Origin: Nitrospira sp.
GTDB lineage: Bacteria; Nitrospirota; Nitrospiria; Nitrospirales; UBA8639
Direction: 5' to 3'
NCBI GenBank assembly: GCA_011523385.1
Contig: WTGX01000017.1
Span: forward strand, 83,318-147,317
DNA: 64,000 bases
Every line of letters starts with the position of its first letter. Within the stretch, counting starts at the first letter, position 1. Positions 41,908 to 52,709 of the stretch are shown in pieces. The translations under genes and the position numbers were made by a program. Under the pieces are notes generated by a model. The model searched no databases, was not told the DNA's origin, and saw only the letters and a program-made list of their open reading frames with translations.

Positions 41908-43256
41908 TGCGGAGCCCTGCCGCTCGTTACCTCGCGGCTCTCACGGCGATCTGGCTGGCGGCGTCGATTATGGCCGTCGAAACCCACGCGGAATTCGAGA
42001 TCGCGGCCTCTGAATTCTCCGGGCGCGTGAGCCTGGAAGGCCGTGCGTTTCCGCAAACCGGCATTGACGCCAGCCAGCGCTCGTATACGACCGGCTTTGT
42101 GGTGGAGCCCAAACTCTACCTTGAAGAGGCCGGGGGAAGCAGTTTTACCCTGTTGCCGTTTTTTCGTTACGACAGCGTGGACTCGGTCCGCACCCACTGG
42201 GACCTGCGGGAAGCGTATGCTCTGCTGTACGGCGAGTTGGGCGAGGGTGAATGGGAGGTGCGGCTGGGCGTGGACCGGGTGTTCTGGGGCGTGGCCGAAT
42301 CGCAACACCTGATCGACATTATCAACCAGATCGACTTCCTCGAGCATCCCAACGGCGAGGTGAAGTTGGGGCAACCCATGGTTCACGCGACGTGGACCGG
42401 CGATTGGGGCACGTTGGAATTTTTCGGGTTGCCGTATCACCGCCCGCGTATCTACCCGGGTCGTCGCGGTCGCCTGCGCTTCGCGGGACTCGTGGACCGC
42501 GAGCGGGTGGAGTATGAGAGCGGGGCCGAGGAGTGGCACCCGGATTTCGCGGCCCGCTACAGTCACAGCTTCGGACCCCTGGATATCGGCGTGAGTGTAT
42601 TCGACGGCACCAGCCGGGAAGCGACCCTCGTGTGTGCGCCGCCCGCTTGTGGCGGCAGCGTGTTCCCGTATGTCTTTATTCCGTATTACTCGCAAATTCG
42701 CCAGTTTGGGCTGGACGCGCAACTGACGCTCGACTCCTGGCTGCTCAAGTTTGAGGCAATACATCGGTCCGGCGAGCGTAACCCGCTCGGTCGGGAAGAG
42801 GGGATACGTACTGCCCTGATTCAGGGACGCGGATTTGAAGGTATTCTTGGTCAGTATCGAGAAGAGGAATACGTGGCCGCGGTGGTGGGGGGCGAATACA
42901 CGTTCTATTCCGTCTTTGGTTCAACGGCCGACGTCGGCCTGCTGGCCGAATGGAATTATGATGAGCGGGGCCGGCGAGCGCTCCCCAGGCGTCAGCCCAT
43001 GACGCTGGACAACGATTTCTTCGTCGGCGTGCGTCTGGGGTTCAACGACGTCAACAGCACCGAGATCACTGCCGCGTTTTTGACGGACGCCAGTCGTGAA
43101 ACCCGCAACCTGGGCGTCGAATTCGACCGGCGGCTCTTCGACCAATGGTCACTGCACGTGGCGGCGAACCTGATTCTCAGCATCGACCCATTGGATGTTC
43201 AATATGTGGGGCGACGCGACGGCTTCTACGAGCTCCACCTGGAGTACAATTTCTAG
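41904..43256 (+). CDS. Outer-membrane beta-barrel protein (DUF1302-like)
   Basis: A ~450-residue outer-membrane protein: signal peptide (LAALTAIWLAASIMAVETHA), then many alternating amphipathic strands such as GRVSLEGRAFP, SFTLLPFFRYDS and EVRLGVDRVFWGV, and the last strand FYELHLEYNF with a terminal Phe, the recognition signal of the BAM complex. GTG 41904 overlaps the stop of the LolA-like gene; the second codon is ATG. It completes the oxygenase-pump-carrier-barrel operon and may be the outer-membrane step for the same substrate. Confidence 0.82.
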   Translation: MMRSPAARYLAALTAIWLAASIMAVETHAEFEIAASEFSGRVSLEGRAFPQTGIDASQRSYTTGFVVEPKLYLEEAGGSSFTLLPFFRYDSVDSVRTHWDLREAYALLYGELGEGEWEVRLGVDRVFWGVAESQHLIDIINQIDFLEHPNGEVKLGQPMVHATWTGDWGTLEFFGLPYHRPRIYPGRRGRLRFAGLVDRERVEYESGAEEWHPDFAARYSHSFGPLDIGVSVFDGTSREATLVCAPPACGGSVFPYVFIPYYSQIRQFGLDAQLTLDSWLLKFEAIHRSGERNPLGREEGIRTALIQGRGFEGILGQYREEEYVAAVVGGEYTFYSVFGSTADVGLLAEWNYDERGRRALPRRQPMTLDNDFFVGVRLGFNDVNSTEITAAFLTDASRETRNLGVEFDRRLFDQWSLHVAANLILSIDPLDVQYVGRRDGFYELHLEYNF

Positions 43257-43258
43257 CC

Positions 43259-43317
43259 GGGGACGGCCGGAGCCTGCCCTGCCTGTCCTGAGCTTGTCGA
43301 AGGATGCCGTCCCGAAT
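43259..43317. repeat. CCTGTCCTGAGC-type dispersed repeat, copy 2
   Basis: The borders GGGACGGC (43260-43267) and GCCGTCCC (43306-43313) are perfect complements, enclosing CCTGTCCTGAGC, TT, GTCGAAGG. It fills most of the short spacer between the convergent barrel and histidine kinase genes. There is no T-run. Confidence 0.75.
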
Positions 43318-43334
43318 ATTTTGCCACGCCTCTC

Positions 43335-45629
43335 TCATTCCGTCTGGTTTTCCATGATGCTGTGGGCTTCAACAGGAGGCTTCAGCGGCAGCAAGACGCG
43401 CATCTCGGTGTAGTGCCCCACCTCGGTGTCAACCTGAATGGACCCACCGTGACGAATCAGGATATCGGTGGTCAGGGAGAGTCCCAGGCCGGTGCCTTTC
43501 CCCGGTTCCTTGGTGGTCATAAACGGCTCAAAAATTTTGTCACGCATGGTCTCCGGGATGCCGGGCCCATTGTCCCGGATGCAGAACTCCGCGTGATCTT
43601 CCAACTGCCGGCTGGAGATCGTCAACTCCGGCAGGTAGTCGGAGCCTACCTGTTTCTGTTTTTCGTTCATCGCCTGGAAGGCATTGGTGACGAGATTGAG
43701 AAACACGCGACAGATATCCTGGGGAACAACGACGATTTCTTGCATGTTCGGGTCCAGATCCTCATGCATCGCCGCGTTGAAAGAATTGTCTTCGGCGCGT
43801 AGCGAGTGGTAGGACAGGTCCATGTACTCTTTCAAGAGGGCGTTCAGGTTCGTCTTCCGCCACTCCCCTTCTTTACTGCGGGAGTGCTCCAGCATGCTGC
43901 GTACGATGTTGTCGGCCCGTTTCCCGTGCTCTTTAATTTTTCCGAGGCTCGTCCGCAGTTCATCCAGAATCGACCTGATTTCTTCCAGGTCAAGGTCTTC
44001 CGCCGATTTCATCAGTTCCTCGATCTCGTCTGCGAGTTCAATCGAAACGTTGGCGAAGTTACTGACGAAGTTGAGCGGATTCTTGATTTCATGTGCCACC
44101 CCGGCGGTGAGTTGCCCCAAGGACGCGAGTTTCTGCTCGGCAATCACTTGCTCCTGGGCGGCTTTCAGATTGACCAGTGCCTGCTCCAGGTTTTCATTCT
44201 TGGTATCCAGTTCTTTCGCCAATTTTTCCACAAGATTCAGTCGCTGGACCTCATGGGCGTAACGCCGGAATACTTCCAGGGCCTTGACCATGTCCGTAAC
44301 CTCATCATTCCAGACGAGATATTTGATGTTTTGTCTCACGTAATTGGCAGACCCTTTTTCCGGCTTGACGACATCATGCCCCTCGACCCGTACAGGGACC
44401 TCCAGGTCGCCACTGGCCATCTCGCGCATCGCGCCGGCCAATCCCACGAGACGGCTTACCAGGTAGCGCCTCACGAACAGCGAGCCCAACGCAAAGGCCC
44501 CGATGGTCCCGAGCAGGTTGAGGAGGACGAGCAAAAAGATCCCCGTCTGCGCGGCGTCCCGGGCTGCCGAACTGGATTGAAGGGCTTCCTCGTTGATTTG
44601 CGCAACCAGATTGTTGACCTCCGATACCAGCGATTCCGAGGTGATTCGTGCCTTTGTCAAGGTGCCCTGCTCCTGTTCCAACCTGAGCAGCTCTTCCTGG
44701 CGCAGGATAATGACCCCTTCCGGGCCTTTTCCGATTTCTCCCAGCCGGGTCAGGTTTTCTTCAAGCTGGTTGTCATGCATGGAAGCCGGCAGTTTCTCAT
44801 AGGCATGCAGGAAATTCTGGACGGCACTGTCGAATCGTTCCTCCAAGGGGGTGAGAAACTGGCGGTCCGCCAAGACCAGGACCTCGTCCAGCAGCAGTAC
44901 GGCCAGATTGGCGGATTGATTCACGGTTATCAGGTTGCGGTAGGCGGTCAATTCGTCCTCCGAAGCCCGCTTATGAATGGGACGGACCTTGTCATCCAAC
45001 CGCCGTAATCCCGAGACCAGGTAAAAGGCTTGGTCATCAATGGCTTGGATCAGTAACCGTTCGACGCGCCTGGAGGTTTCGCCAAGCTCGTCAATGAAGA
45101 CGTTGAGCGCCTGGGCAATGTTCAGGCGTCGCAAGGAGGATTGCTTGATCACGTCGAGATGCGAGCCGAGTTTTTCCAGGTCTGACCTGATCAATCGGGT
45201 TTGTTCGCTGAAGGCGGACCGGGCTTCCAGTTCCAGAATGGTGTTTTCGAGGGAGGCGATTTCTTGAGCCGTGGCTTTCACCACGGCCGTATGCTCTTGC
45301 TTCGAGGACGCCGACACCAGCCGAAAGGCCCCATTGACCACGATGGCGCTTTTCCGGGCTACGTCGACCGAGGCGATCAGGTTGGGCATGCTGTATTCTG
45401 CCAACTGAATTTCGTGCCGTAGGGTTTCGTTGAAGGAAAAATAGGCCAACAACGTAGCAGCCCCCATGAGGACCACGGCGCCAAACAAGACGAAATACAG
45501 CCTGGAACCGACCCCGATCCGGAATGTTTGTTTGGTTTCCGGCTCGTCAATGGCGACCGATTGCACTTGTCTCGCTGGTACGCCCGAGTCGTTCGGGTCC
45601 GGGGACCCGGTGGGAGGGGATTCGTTCAT
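43335..45629 (-). CDS. Membrane sensor histidine kinase
   Basis: A 764-residue kinase. TM1 lies at ~44-66, a long periplasmic helical sensor spans ~67-362, and TM2 lies at ~363-388. A HAMP segment and coiled coil ([18 protein letters not shown]) follow. The dimerisation domain has the phosphoacceptor His513 in [10 protein letters not shown], and the ATPase domain shows [19 protein letters not shown] and GTGLGLSLT. Its start overlaps the stop of the periplasmic binding protein (ATGA), so the two are probably one signalling unit in which the binding protein or its ligand is sensed. It ends an operon that begins with the STAS antagonist. Confidence 0.9.
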   Translation of the reverse strand: MNESPPTGSPDPNDSGVPARQVQSVAIDEPETKQTFRIGVGSRLYFVLFGAVVLMGAATLLAYFSFNETLRHEIQLAEYSMPNLIASVDVARKSAIVVNGAFRLVSASSKQEHTAVVKATAQEIASLENTILELEARSAFSEQTRLIRSDLEKLGSHLDVIKQSSLRRLNIAQALNVFIDELGETSRRVERLLIQAIDDQAFYLVSGLRRLDDKVRPIHKRASEDELTAYRNLITVNQSANLAVLLLDEVLVLADRQFLTPLEERFDSAVQNFLHAYEKLPASMHDNQLEENLTRLGEIGKGPEGVIILRQEELLRLEQEQGTLTKARITSESLVSEVNNLVAQINEEALQSSSAARDAAQTGIFLLVLLNLLGTIGAFALGSLFVRRYLVSRLVGLAGAMREMASGDLEVPVRVEGHDVVKPEKGSANYVRQNIKYLVWNDEVTDMVKALEVFRRYAHEVQRLNLVEKLAKELDTKNENLEQALVNLKAAQEQVIAEQKLASLGQLTAGVAHEIKNPLNFVSNFANVSIELADEIEELMKSAEDLDLEEIRSILDELRTSLGKIKEHGKRADNIVRSMLEHSRSKEGEWRKTNLNALLKEYMDLSYHSLRAEDNSFNAAMHEDLDPNMQEIVVVPQDICRVFLNLVTNAFQAMNEKQKQVGSDYLPELTISSRQLEDHAEFCIRDNGPGIPETMRDKIFEPFMTTKEPGKGTGLGLSLTTDILIRHGGSIQVDTEVGHYTEMRVLLPLKPPVEAHSIMENQTE

Positions 45630-46783
45630 GGTAGCGACATCTTGTCTACTGCCTGGAATCGTCCCTTGTCATCAATGCGGGTCAGATAGACGCGGTCCGA
45701 CCCCTGATTGTCATCGACGCCATAGCGTAGACGAAACCCGCCCAGGTCCATGTCTCCCGCCCGTACCAGAGCCTGCAAGAAGCCTTTTCTGGTCGGTGCC
45801 GGTCCGGCCAGTTGCAGACCTTCTATGGCGATGCGGCCCGCGAGGTAGCCTTCCAGCGAGACGAAGCTCGGTTTGCTGCTGGTGTTGATGGCCTGTAGAG
45901 CCTCCTGGTATTGCGCGACGATCGGCAGGGTGGTATCCCGCGGAAACGGCACCACTTGGGTCACATAGACTCCGGTCCCGTCAGGGCCCAACGCTTTCGC
46001 CAGTGCGGCACTGCCGATGAATGAAATGTTGATGAAGTAGGGATTGAAGTTGAGACGTCTCGCCCACCGGATCATGGTCGCTGCCGGCTTATAGGCACCC
46101 ACGATGACCACGGCTTCGGCGTTGGCGCGGCGCAAATCCAGCAGGGCGATTTTGACGGCCTCGGTGTTACGGGTATAGTACACCTCTTCAATCAGGGTCA
46201 GGCCGTGACGATTGACGGCTTGGCGCAGCCCGTTCAGCCCGGCCTGCCCGAAGGAGTCGTTCTGGTAGAAAATGCTGATCCGGTTTATGCCCAGATCCTC
46301 GTTCAGCCGGACGACCATTTCCTCGGTTTCCTGGTAGTAGGAGGCCCGAACGTTTACCACGTTGGGGCGCTTCTTCGCGTCCCGCAGAAATTCTGCGCCC
46401 GTGAACGGGGCAATATACGGAACGCCTGCCTCCGTGGCGACGGGTTGGGCCGATTTTGACGTCGGAGTTCCAACGGCGCCGATCAGGGCAAAGACCTTGT
46501 GCTCTTCGATCAGGGACCGGGTATTGGCAATGGCGGCTTCCGGTTCATATCGATCGTCCAGCGATTCGAGTTGTAGCCGGTACCCGTGGATGCCGCCTTT
46601 GCGATTGACCTCAGAAAACGCTGCGAGGAGTCCAAGGCGCATGCCGATACCCAGTTCGCGGGCCGGGCCGGTGAGTGCCGCGGATTGCCCGAACACAATC
46701 GTTTCCTGATCGGACGCTGCGCGAGCCTGCACCCACGGTGTTGCGAGAACCACCAACAAGAGCAGGATCGTCCGTATCGTCAT
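45626..46783 (-). CDS. Periplasmic ligand-binding protein (branched-chain amino acid/urea type, Peripla_BP_6)
   Basis: A ~385-residue periplasmic protein with signal peptide TILLLLVVLATPWVQARA. The mature part has the type I binding-protein fold: IVFGQSAALTGPARELGIGM, GGIHGYRLQLESLDDRYEP, FALIGAVGTPTSKSA, and ISIFYQNDSFGQAGLNGL. No permease or ATPase genes are nearby, and it overlaps the histidine kinase gene by 4 bases, so it probably feeds a ligand signal to the kinase rather than importing. ATG 46783 is chosen because it begins the signal peptide. Confidence 0.9.
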   Translation of the reverse strand: MTIRTILLLLVVLATPWVQARAASDQETIVFGQSAALTGPARELGIGMRLGLLAAFSEVNRKGGIHGYRLQLESLDDRYEPEAAIANTRSLIEEHKVFALIGAVGTPTSKSAQPVATEAGVPYIAPFTGAEFLRDAKKRPNVVNVRASYYQETEEMVVRLNEDLGINRISIFYQNDSFGQAGLNGLRQAVNRHGLTLIEEVYYTRNTEAVKIALLDLRRANAEAVVIVGAYKPAATMIRWARRLNFNPYFINISFIGSAALAKALGPDGTGVYVTQVVPFPRDTTLPIVAQYQEALQAINTSSKPSFVSLEGYLAGRIAIEGLQLAGPAPTRKGFLQALVRAGDMDLGGFRLRYGVDDNQGSDRVYLTRIDDKGRFQAVDKMSLP

Positions 46784-46796
46784 GGGCAGAGTAGCG

Positions 46797-47972
46797 TTAG
46801 GAGAGAACCGGTGCCAGAAAACGTGCCGCCACGCAGGTGATGTCGTCAGATTGCACGGCCTCGCCGACAAATTCCTGCACGGCGTCCACGACGTCCGTGA
46901 TCACCCGTTCGGAACTCGAACCGGAAAGTTCGGCCAGCCTCTCGTCGAGTCGCGATTCCGTGAACTCCGTATTCTTGCCGTCTTCCGCTTCCGTAATGCC
47001 GTCGGTGTACAGGAACAGGGTGTCACCCGGCGCAAGCTGAAGCTGGTTGTTCTGATACGTGTGGTCCGGTTGGATCCCCAGCACGATATTGCCGGTCTTC
47101 GGCACCACCTCGACCCGGGAATCGGTTCTCAGCACTCTGGGCAGATTGTGTCCGGCGTTGGAATAGCGGAACTTGCCGGTCTGCAGGTCAAGCACCCCGA
47201 AAAACAGCGTGATGAAGATGCACGACGGGTTGTTCTCGCACAGCAGGTCATTGACCATCGTCAGGCAATCGCCGGGCGTGGAGTAGTCTTTCGATGTCAC
47301 GGCTCGCAGGAGTGCCCGGGTCACGGTCGTGAACAACGCCGCCGGTACTCCTTTGCCGGATACGTCCGCAATCACAAGTGCAATATGCGATTTGTCAATA
47401 TAGAAGAAATCGTACAGGTCCCCCCCGACTTCCCGGGCCGGGATGATGACCGCCTTCACGTCGTAGTGCTCACTGTCTATCAACGGCTCCGGCTGAAACG
47501 ACATCTGGACGTCTCGCGCCATGTCAAGTTCCTGCTTGACGGCGATCAGCCGATCCCTGGTTTCCAGGGCGCGTTGCAGAGCTTGAACGTGCTTGAGGCC
47601 TTTTTCGATGGTCGCTTCAAGGTCGTTGAAATCGATCGGCTTCGTCAAAAAGTCGAACGCCCCACGGTTCATGGCCGTGCGAATGTTTTTCATGTCACCA
47701 TAGGCAGACACGATTACCGCTTGGATATCCTTTTCGCCATCGGCAAGCTGACTCAGCAGGGTCAGGCCGTCCATCACCGGCATGTTGATATCGGAGAGGA
47801 CCAAGTAGACATCAGGGTGCTCTTGCAGCACCTCCAGCGCCTCTTTGCCGTTGTGGGCAAAAAGAAACTTCAGGTCCCCGTCGCGGGTCCGGCGGCGGAA
47901 CTTCTGACGCACCAGCAACTCAAGATCTTCTTCGTCATCGACGACAAGCACCTGAGTTGGTGATTTACCCAC
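46797..47972 (-). CDS. Response regulator - PP2C (SpoIIE/RsbU-type) phosphatase
   Basis: A 391-residue protein. Residues 1-125 form a receiver with phospho-Asp61 in LSDINMP, acidic VVDDEED and the conserved Lys in FLTKP. A coiled linker follows, then residues ~165-385 form a SpoIIE-type PP2C phosphatase: AREVGGDLYDFF, LVIADVSGKGVPAALF, YSNAGHNLP and YTDGITEAED, with metal-binding Asp residues. It would dephosphorylate a STAS antagonist such as the one 60 bases upstream, under control of the histidine kinase. This is a partner-switch pathway. Confidence 0.93.
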   Translation of the reverse strand: MGKSPTQVLVVDDEEDLELLVRQKFRRRTRDGDLKFLFAHNGKEALEVLQEHPDVYLVLSDINMPVMDGLTLLSQLADGEKDIQAVIVSAYGDMKNIRTAMNRGAFDFLTKPIDFNDLEATIEKGLKHVQALQRALETRDRLIAVKQELDMARDVQMSFQPEPLIDSEHYDVKAVIIPAREVGGDLYDFFYIDKSHIALVIADVSGKGVPAALFTTVTRALLRAVTSKDYSTPGDCLTMVNDLLCENNPSCIFITLFFGVLDLQTGKFRYSNAGHNLPRVLRTDSRVEVVPKTGNIVLGIQPDHTYQNNQLQLAPGDTLFLYTDGITEAEDGKNTEFTESRLDERLAELSGSSSERVITDVVDAVQEFVGEAVQSDDITCVAARFLAPVLS

Positions 47973-48035
47973 GACTTGACTCTCCCGCCGGTTTTCTTAC
48001 TGTTTGAGTTGCCATTCTCCAGTACGAGCCTTCGC

Positions 48036-48386
48036 TCAGACTGCTTCAAGGGCATCGGCCTTGGTGGCGTGAATATCCAGAATTTCATTGAACCCGCTGA
48101 TCTCGAAAATTTCAGCGATGTGATCCGCAAGAGCGCAAAACAGGGCCTTGCCTCCTTCTTTCTGGGTCAGGCGGGCGGCGATGAGCAATGCCCGTAAACC
48201 GGCACTGCTGATGTAACTCAACTCTTTAAAATCAAAGACCAGGGTTTTATTCCCGGCATTGATCTGTTCCTGGACGGCACTCTCCAGAATTCCCACACTG
48301 GAACCATCCACGCGCCCGGTCACGATCAGGATCGTGGCCTTGTCGCCCTGTTCGGCTTCCACGGACAGCTTGGCTTTTTCCTCCAT
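48036..48386 (-). CDS. STAS-domain anti-sigma factor antagonist (RsbV/SpoIIAA-like)
   Basis: A ~116-residue STAS protein: ATILIVTGRVDGSSVGILE, then KTLVFDFKELSYISSAGLRALL with the phosphorylatable Ser near 60-61, then KEGGKALFCAL. The phosphorylated form is inactive; dephosphorylation by the RsbU-type phosphatase lets it capture the RsbW-type kinase. ATG 48386 follows GGAGG by 8 bases. It is the first gene of the minus-strand signalling operon, divergent from the RsbW-type gene. Confidence 0.92.
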   Translation of the reverse strand: MEEKAKLSVEAEQGDKATILIVTGRVDGSSVGILESAVQEQINAGNKTLVFDFKELSYISSAGLRALLIAARLTQKEGGKALFCALADHIAEIFEISGFNEILDIHATKADALEAV

Positions 48387-48416
48387 GAGTCTTTCCTCCA
48401 AATAAGTCGCACTCAA

Positions 48417-48844
48417 ACGTCATGATTCGGTAAAATCCGGTAAAAGGTAAAATAAGTAAATTTACCCCCTTCTCCCCCTCAATGCTTACGCGTCACGTTC
48501 CATAAAAATGGGATCGTTAGTCCGAAATGCAGACATAAACAACTACCATAGCATTCATACAAGCTTCCTTCAATAGCCATGCAGGGGACCATGACACCGC
48601 GTGGTTATACGTATAATCGGCTCGCCGGTCGTTCGTGACGGCTGATCGTACTCTATTGGAGTTGGTGTGCCAAGACCAACGTGGGGGCCGGAGAGTTGCC
48701 GTGCGGCTGAGTCCGGTTGCGTTTGTCTTTCACATTTTTGAATCGGTCCGTTGATTCAGCGCCACAAAAATACGATACTGATTCGCCGTTCATGCTATAC
48801 TCACTCAGATGAGGTGTGTCTGATTCGTTCAGGTCAGGAATGCA
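48417..48844. other. Divergent control region between STAS and RsbW-type genes
   Basis: 428 bases without a gene. Three direct copies of GGTAAAA (48429-48435, 48439-48445, 48446-48452) and an inverted TTTACC (48461-48466) lie just upstream of the STAS gene. An extended -10 promoter for the kinase gene lies at the other end. Confidence 0.5.
48793..48801 (+). promoter_or_regulatory. Extended -10 promoter for the RsbW-type gene
   Basis: TGC followed by TATACT (48796-48801) is an extended -10 element. No good -35 is present, which is usual for this promoter type. The predicted start is about 37 bases before the ATG at 48845. Confidence 0.5.
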
Positions 48845-49264
48845 ATGAAACGGATTCCCCTTACCCCGGACTTGTCCTCGATTACGGAACTGGAACAGTC
48901 TCTGGAAGAGTTTGCCGGTGCCCACGAGTTGGACCGGGGTTTGCAAAATCGCCTGAATCTGATGCTCGAAGAACTGATCACCAACAGTGTCAACTACTCC
49001 CTGCCCTCGGTGTCCGGACCGGAACTGGAGGTATGTCTGTCGTTGGAAGACGCGTTTGTTGTGGCTCAGGTTGAAGATAATGGACCCGCGTTCGACCCGT
49101 TTGCGGAGGCGCCGGAAGCGGATACCACGTCGGCTTTGGCAGACCGTCCCATTGGCGGTCTCGGTATCTTTCTTACAAAGAAATTTGCGGATGAATACAC
49201 GTACGAGCGGATTGGCGAACGCAACCGCGTGACCTTGCGGTGCAGAAGCGGGAAAGCGCCCTAA
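48845..49264 (+). CDS. Anti-sigma regulatory factor, Ser kinase (RsbW/SpoIIAB-like)
   Basis: A 139-residue GHKL ATPase. The N-box is NLMLEELITNSVNYS (Glu and Asn47), the G1 box is QVEDNGPAFDPF, and the G2 region is IGGLGIFLTKKFADEY. Such kinases hold a sigma factor or another target and phosphorylate the STAS antagonist. It is divergent from the STAS gene and is the missing member of the same switch. No sigma factor gene is nearby, so the output may be a non-sigma target. Confidence 0.9.
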   Translation: MKRIPLTPDLSSITELEQSLEEFAGAHELDRGLQNRLNLMLEELITNSVNYSLPSVSGPELEVCLSLEDAFVVAQVEDNGPAFDPFAEAPEADTTSALADRPIGGLGIFLTKKFADEYTYERIGERNRVTLRCRSGKAP

Positions 49265-49283
49265 GGTACGTCTACGGCAAGGC

Positions 49284-49307
49284 CGTTGTAGCGGCCAACG
49301 ACTTTTT
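49284..49307 (+). terminator. Possible weak terminator after the RsbW-type gene
   Basis: CGTTG (49284-49288) and CAACG (49296-49300) form a short stem around a 7-base loop, followed by AC and TTTTT at 49303-49307. The stem is only 5 bp, so efficiency would be low. Confidence 0.3.
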
Positions 49308-49387
49308 GGTCCCCATCACGACAGGCACGGTCTTACAAACGATTCGTCCAGGAAGGTCATGTGCGTCCGGCGGTAGTCAATCGACTT

Positions 49388-51124
49388 TTAAGCGTCCACG
49401 CGGATGGTCACGATGTCCGTGCCATGATATTGCTGGTGGCGAACCGAGGACGCAAGGTGCCGTAGCAGCCGGAGCGACACTTCCTGCTCGATCAGGTCCG
49501 CGTTGGTCCGCGTGCCCAGCAGCGCGATCCGGTCCTGCAAGTTTTCTTCTCCGGTCGAGGCCACAAACTCAAGGACTGCCCCGCCGTCTTCCTTGCAGGC
49601 CACCAGCAACAGCCGTCGTTGCTCAACCGCCCCTCCTGCCTCTTGTCGTTGGATAAGCGTCAACAGCGTCTCCTCGCTGGCGGCGTCCAGCCGGTTTGCC
49701 ATCTCGGCATTCCACCCGCTTTGGGAAGCGAAGCCCAGGATAAACTCTCTGATTTTCGGCAGGGCCAGGACGTTGAATTCCGACTCCAGCCGGTGCCGTG
49801 ATTTTGTCAGATCCATAAAAAGGGTCATGATGATGGCGACGAACCCGCCGGCCGTCATCCCGTTCTGAAGAAGCCCCCCGGCAAATTCCGAAACCAACTC
49901 GGGAAAGATCATGCCGTTCTGGAACCCGACCCCCGCCCAGAACCCGACGCCGCAGGTAAGACCCTTGCGGTAGTCGATCCCGTCCCGGACGACCAGGTTC
50001 ATGCCGATGACGAACAGCATTGCCAGAAAGACGGTAAGATAAGCTGCGACCACCGGGCCTGGGATGGCCAGGATCAAGGCGAGCGCCTTGGGAAGAAAAG
50101 CCAGCAGGATGAGCACCGTTCCGAGTGCGATGCCGACGCTTCGGGCGCTGACGCCTGTTAATTCGGTCATGGAGACGGTCGTCGAGTAGGTCGTGTTCGG
50201 CACGGTGCCCGAGAGGCCGGAGAACAGTTTCGCGATTCCTGCGGCGGCTACCGCGCCCTGTACGGCCCGGAAGTCCACGGCACGAGGTTGGCGCCAGGAT
50301 ACGTGCTGGATGGCGATCGACGCGCTGATGGTTTGCATGGTGTCGATCAGAGCCACGAGCACGAATGCCGGAAGCAGTGTCCAGAAAACTGTCGAGAACT
50401 CGAGATCAAAGCCCGGCCAGGTGCCCTGCGGCAGACCGATCCACGACGCCCTGGCGACGCGGTGGACGTCGTAGACGCCGAACCCCCCGGCAACAGCCGA
50501 ACCGGCCACGACGCCGATCACCGGTGCCCAAAGGCGCCACGCCCCCGTTCCCTTCAGGACACAGCCGGCAATAACAAGCAAGGTCGCAAGCGTGCTGAGC
50601 GGCGCGGCCATGGCCGGAACTCCATCCGGGACGTCCTTCAGCATCTCGAAGACGTGCGACATCACCGTGACCGGTATCAGCATGATCACGGTTCCCGTGA
50701 CGGTCGGTGTCAGGATTCGTCGGAGGAACCAGAGCCGTGTCGACAGTGCCAGCGGGACGAGCGAGGAGACAACGACCAAGGTAGCCAACATTGCCGGCCC
50801 GCCTTTGGCAAGTGCCGTGATACTGACCCCAATGGACGCTCCGGAAATGCTCATCAAGAGCACATAACCCGAACCGATCTGGCCGAACCGAACCGCCTGC
50901 AGCACCGTGGTCGCGCCGCAGACCGCAACCGCGGCGAATACCGCCCATGACAGGTAGGATTCGGACCCGCCACCGGCCCGGATGATGATAGCCGGCACCA
51001 ATACCGTGGCGGCGACACTGAGAACGGCGAGTTGCAGCCCCAGTCCGACGGCGAGCGCCATCGGCGGTGTTTCGTCGGGCTGGTAGCGGACACCCGTACG
51101 ACAGTCGGAGTCGTTTGAATTCAT
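49388..51124 (-). CDS. NCS2-type xanthine/uracil permease with C-terminal GHKL-like domain
   Basis: A 578-residue protein. Residues ~20-435 form the 14-segment NCS2 fold (LQLAVLSVAATVLVPAIII, GYVLLMSISGASIG, FSGLSGTVPNTTYSTTVS, the last resembling the substrate loop). The final ~140 residues are soluble and look like a degenerate histidine-kinase-type ATPase: AEMANRLDAASEETLLTLI in place of the N-box, LEFVASTGEENLQDRI, and VSLRLLRHLASSV. Classical NCS2 permeases end after the TM bundle. The neighbouring gene encodes a GHKL kinase, which makes a signalling role for the tail plausible. The substrate (purine or pyrimidine base) is inferred from family only. Confidence 0.78.
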   Translation of the reverse strand: MNSNDSDCRTGVRYQPDETPPMALAVGLGLQLAVLSVAATVLVPAIIIRAGGGSESYLSWAVFAAVAVCGATTVLQAVRFGQIGSGYVLLMSISGASIGVSITALAKGGPAMLATLVVVSSLVPLALSTRLWFLRRILTPTVTGTVIMLIPVTVMSHVFEMLKDVPDGVPAMAAPLSTLATLLVIAGCVLKGTGAWRLWAPVIGVVAGSAVAGGFGVYDVHRVARASWIGLPQGTWPGFDLEFSTVFWTLLPAFVLVALIDTMQTISASIAIQHVSWRQPRAVDFRAVQGAVAAAGIAKLFSGLSGTVPNTTYSTTVSMTELTGVSARSVGIALGTVLILLAFLPKALALILAIPGPVVAAYLTVFLAMLFVIGMNLVVRDGIDYRKGLTCGVGFWAGVGFQNGMIFPELVSEFAGGLLQNGMTAGGFVAIIMTLFMDLTKSRHRLESEFNVLALPKIREFILGFASQSGWNAEMANRLDAASEETLLTLIQRQEAGGAVEQRRLLLVACKEDGGAVLEFVASTGEENLQDRIALLGTRTNADLIEQEVSLRLLRHLASSVRHQQYHGTDIVTIRVDA

Positions 51125-52695
<1,571 letters not shown>

Positions 52696-52709
52696 AGGAA
52701 CAACTTCTT

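Noticed and set aside
43806-45008. A 400-codon plus-strand frame
   Set aside because: Antisense to the histidine kinase; composition mirrors the complement of helix-rich coding DNA.
46782-47963. A 393-codon plus-strand frame
   Set aside because: Antisense to the receiver-PP2C phosphatase, whose motifs are all intact.
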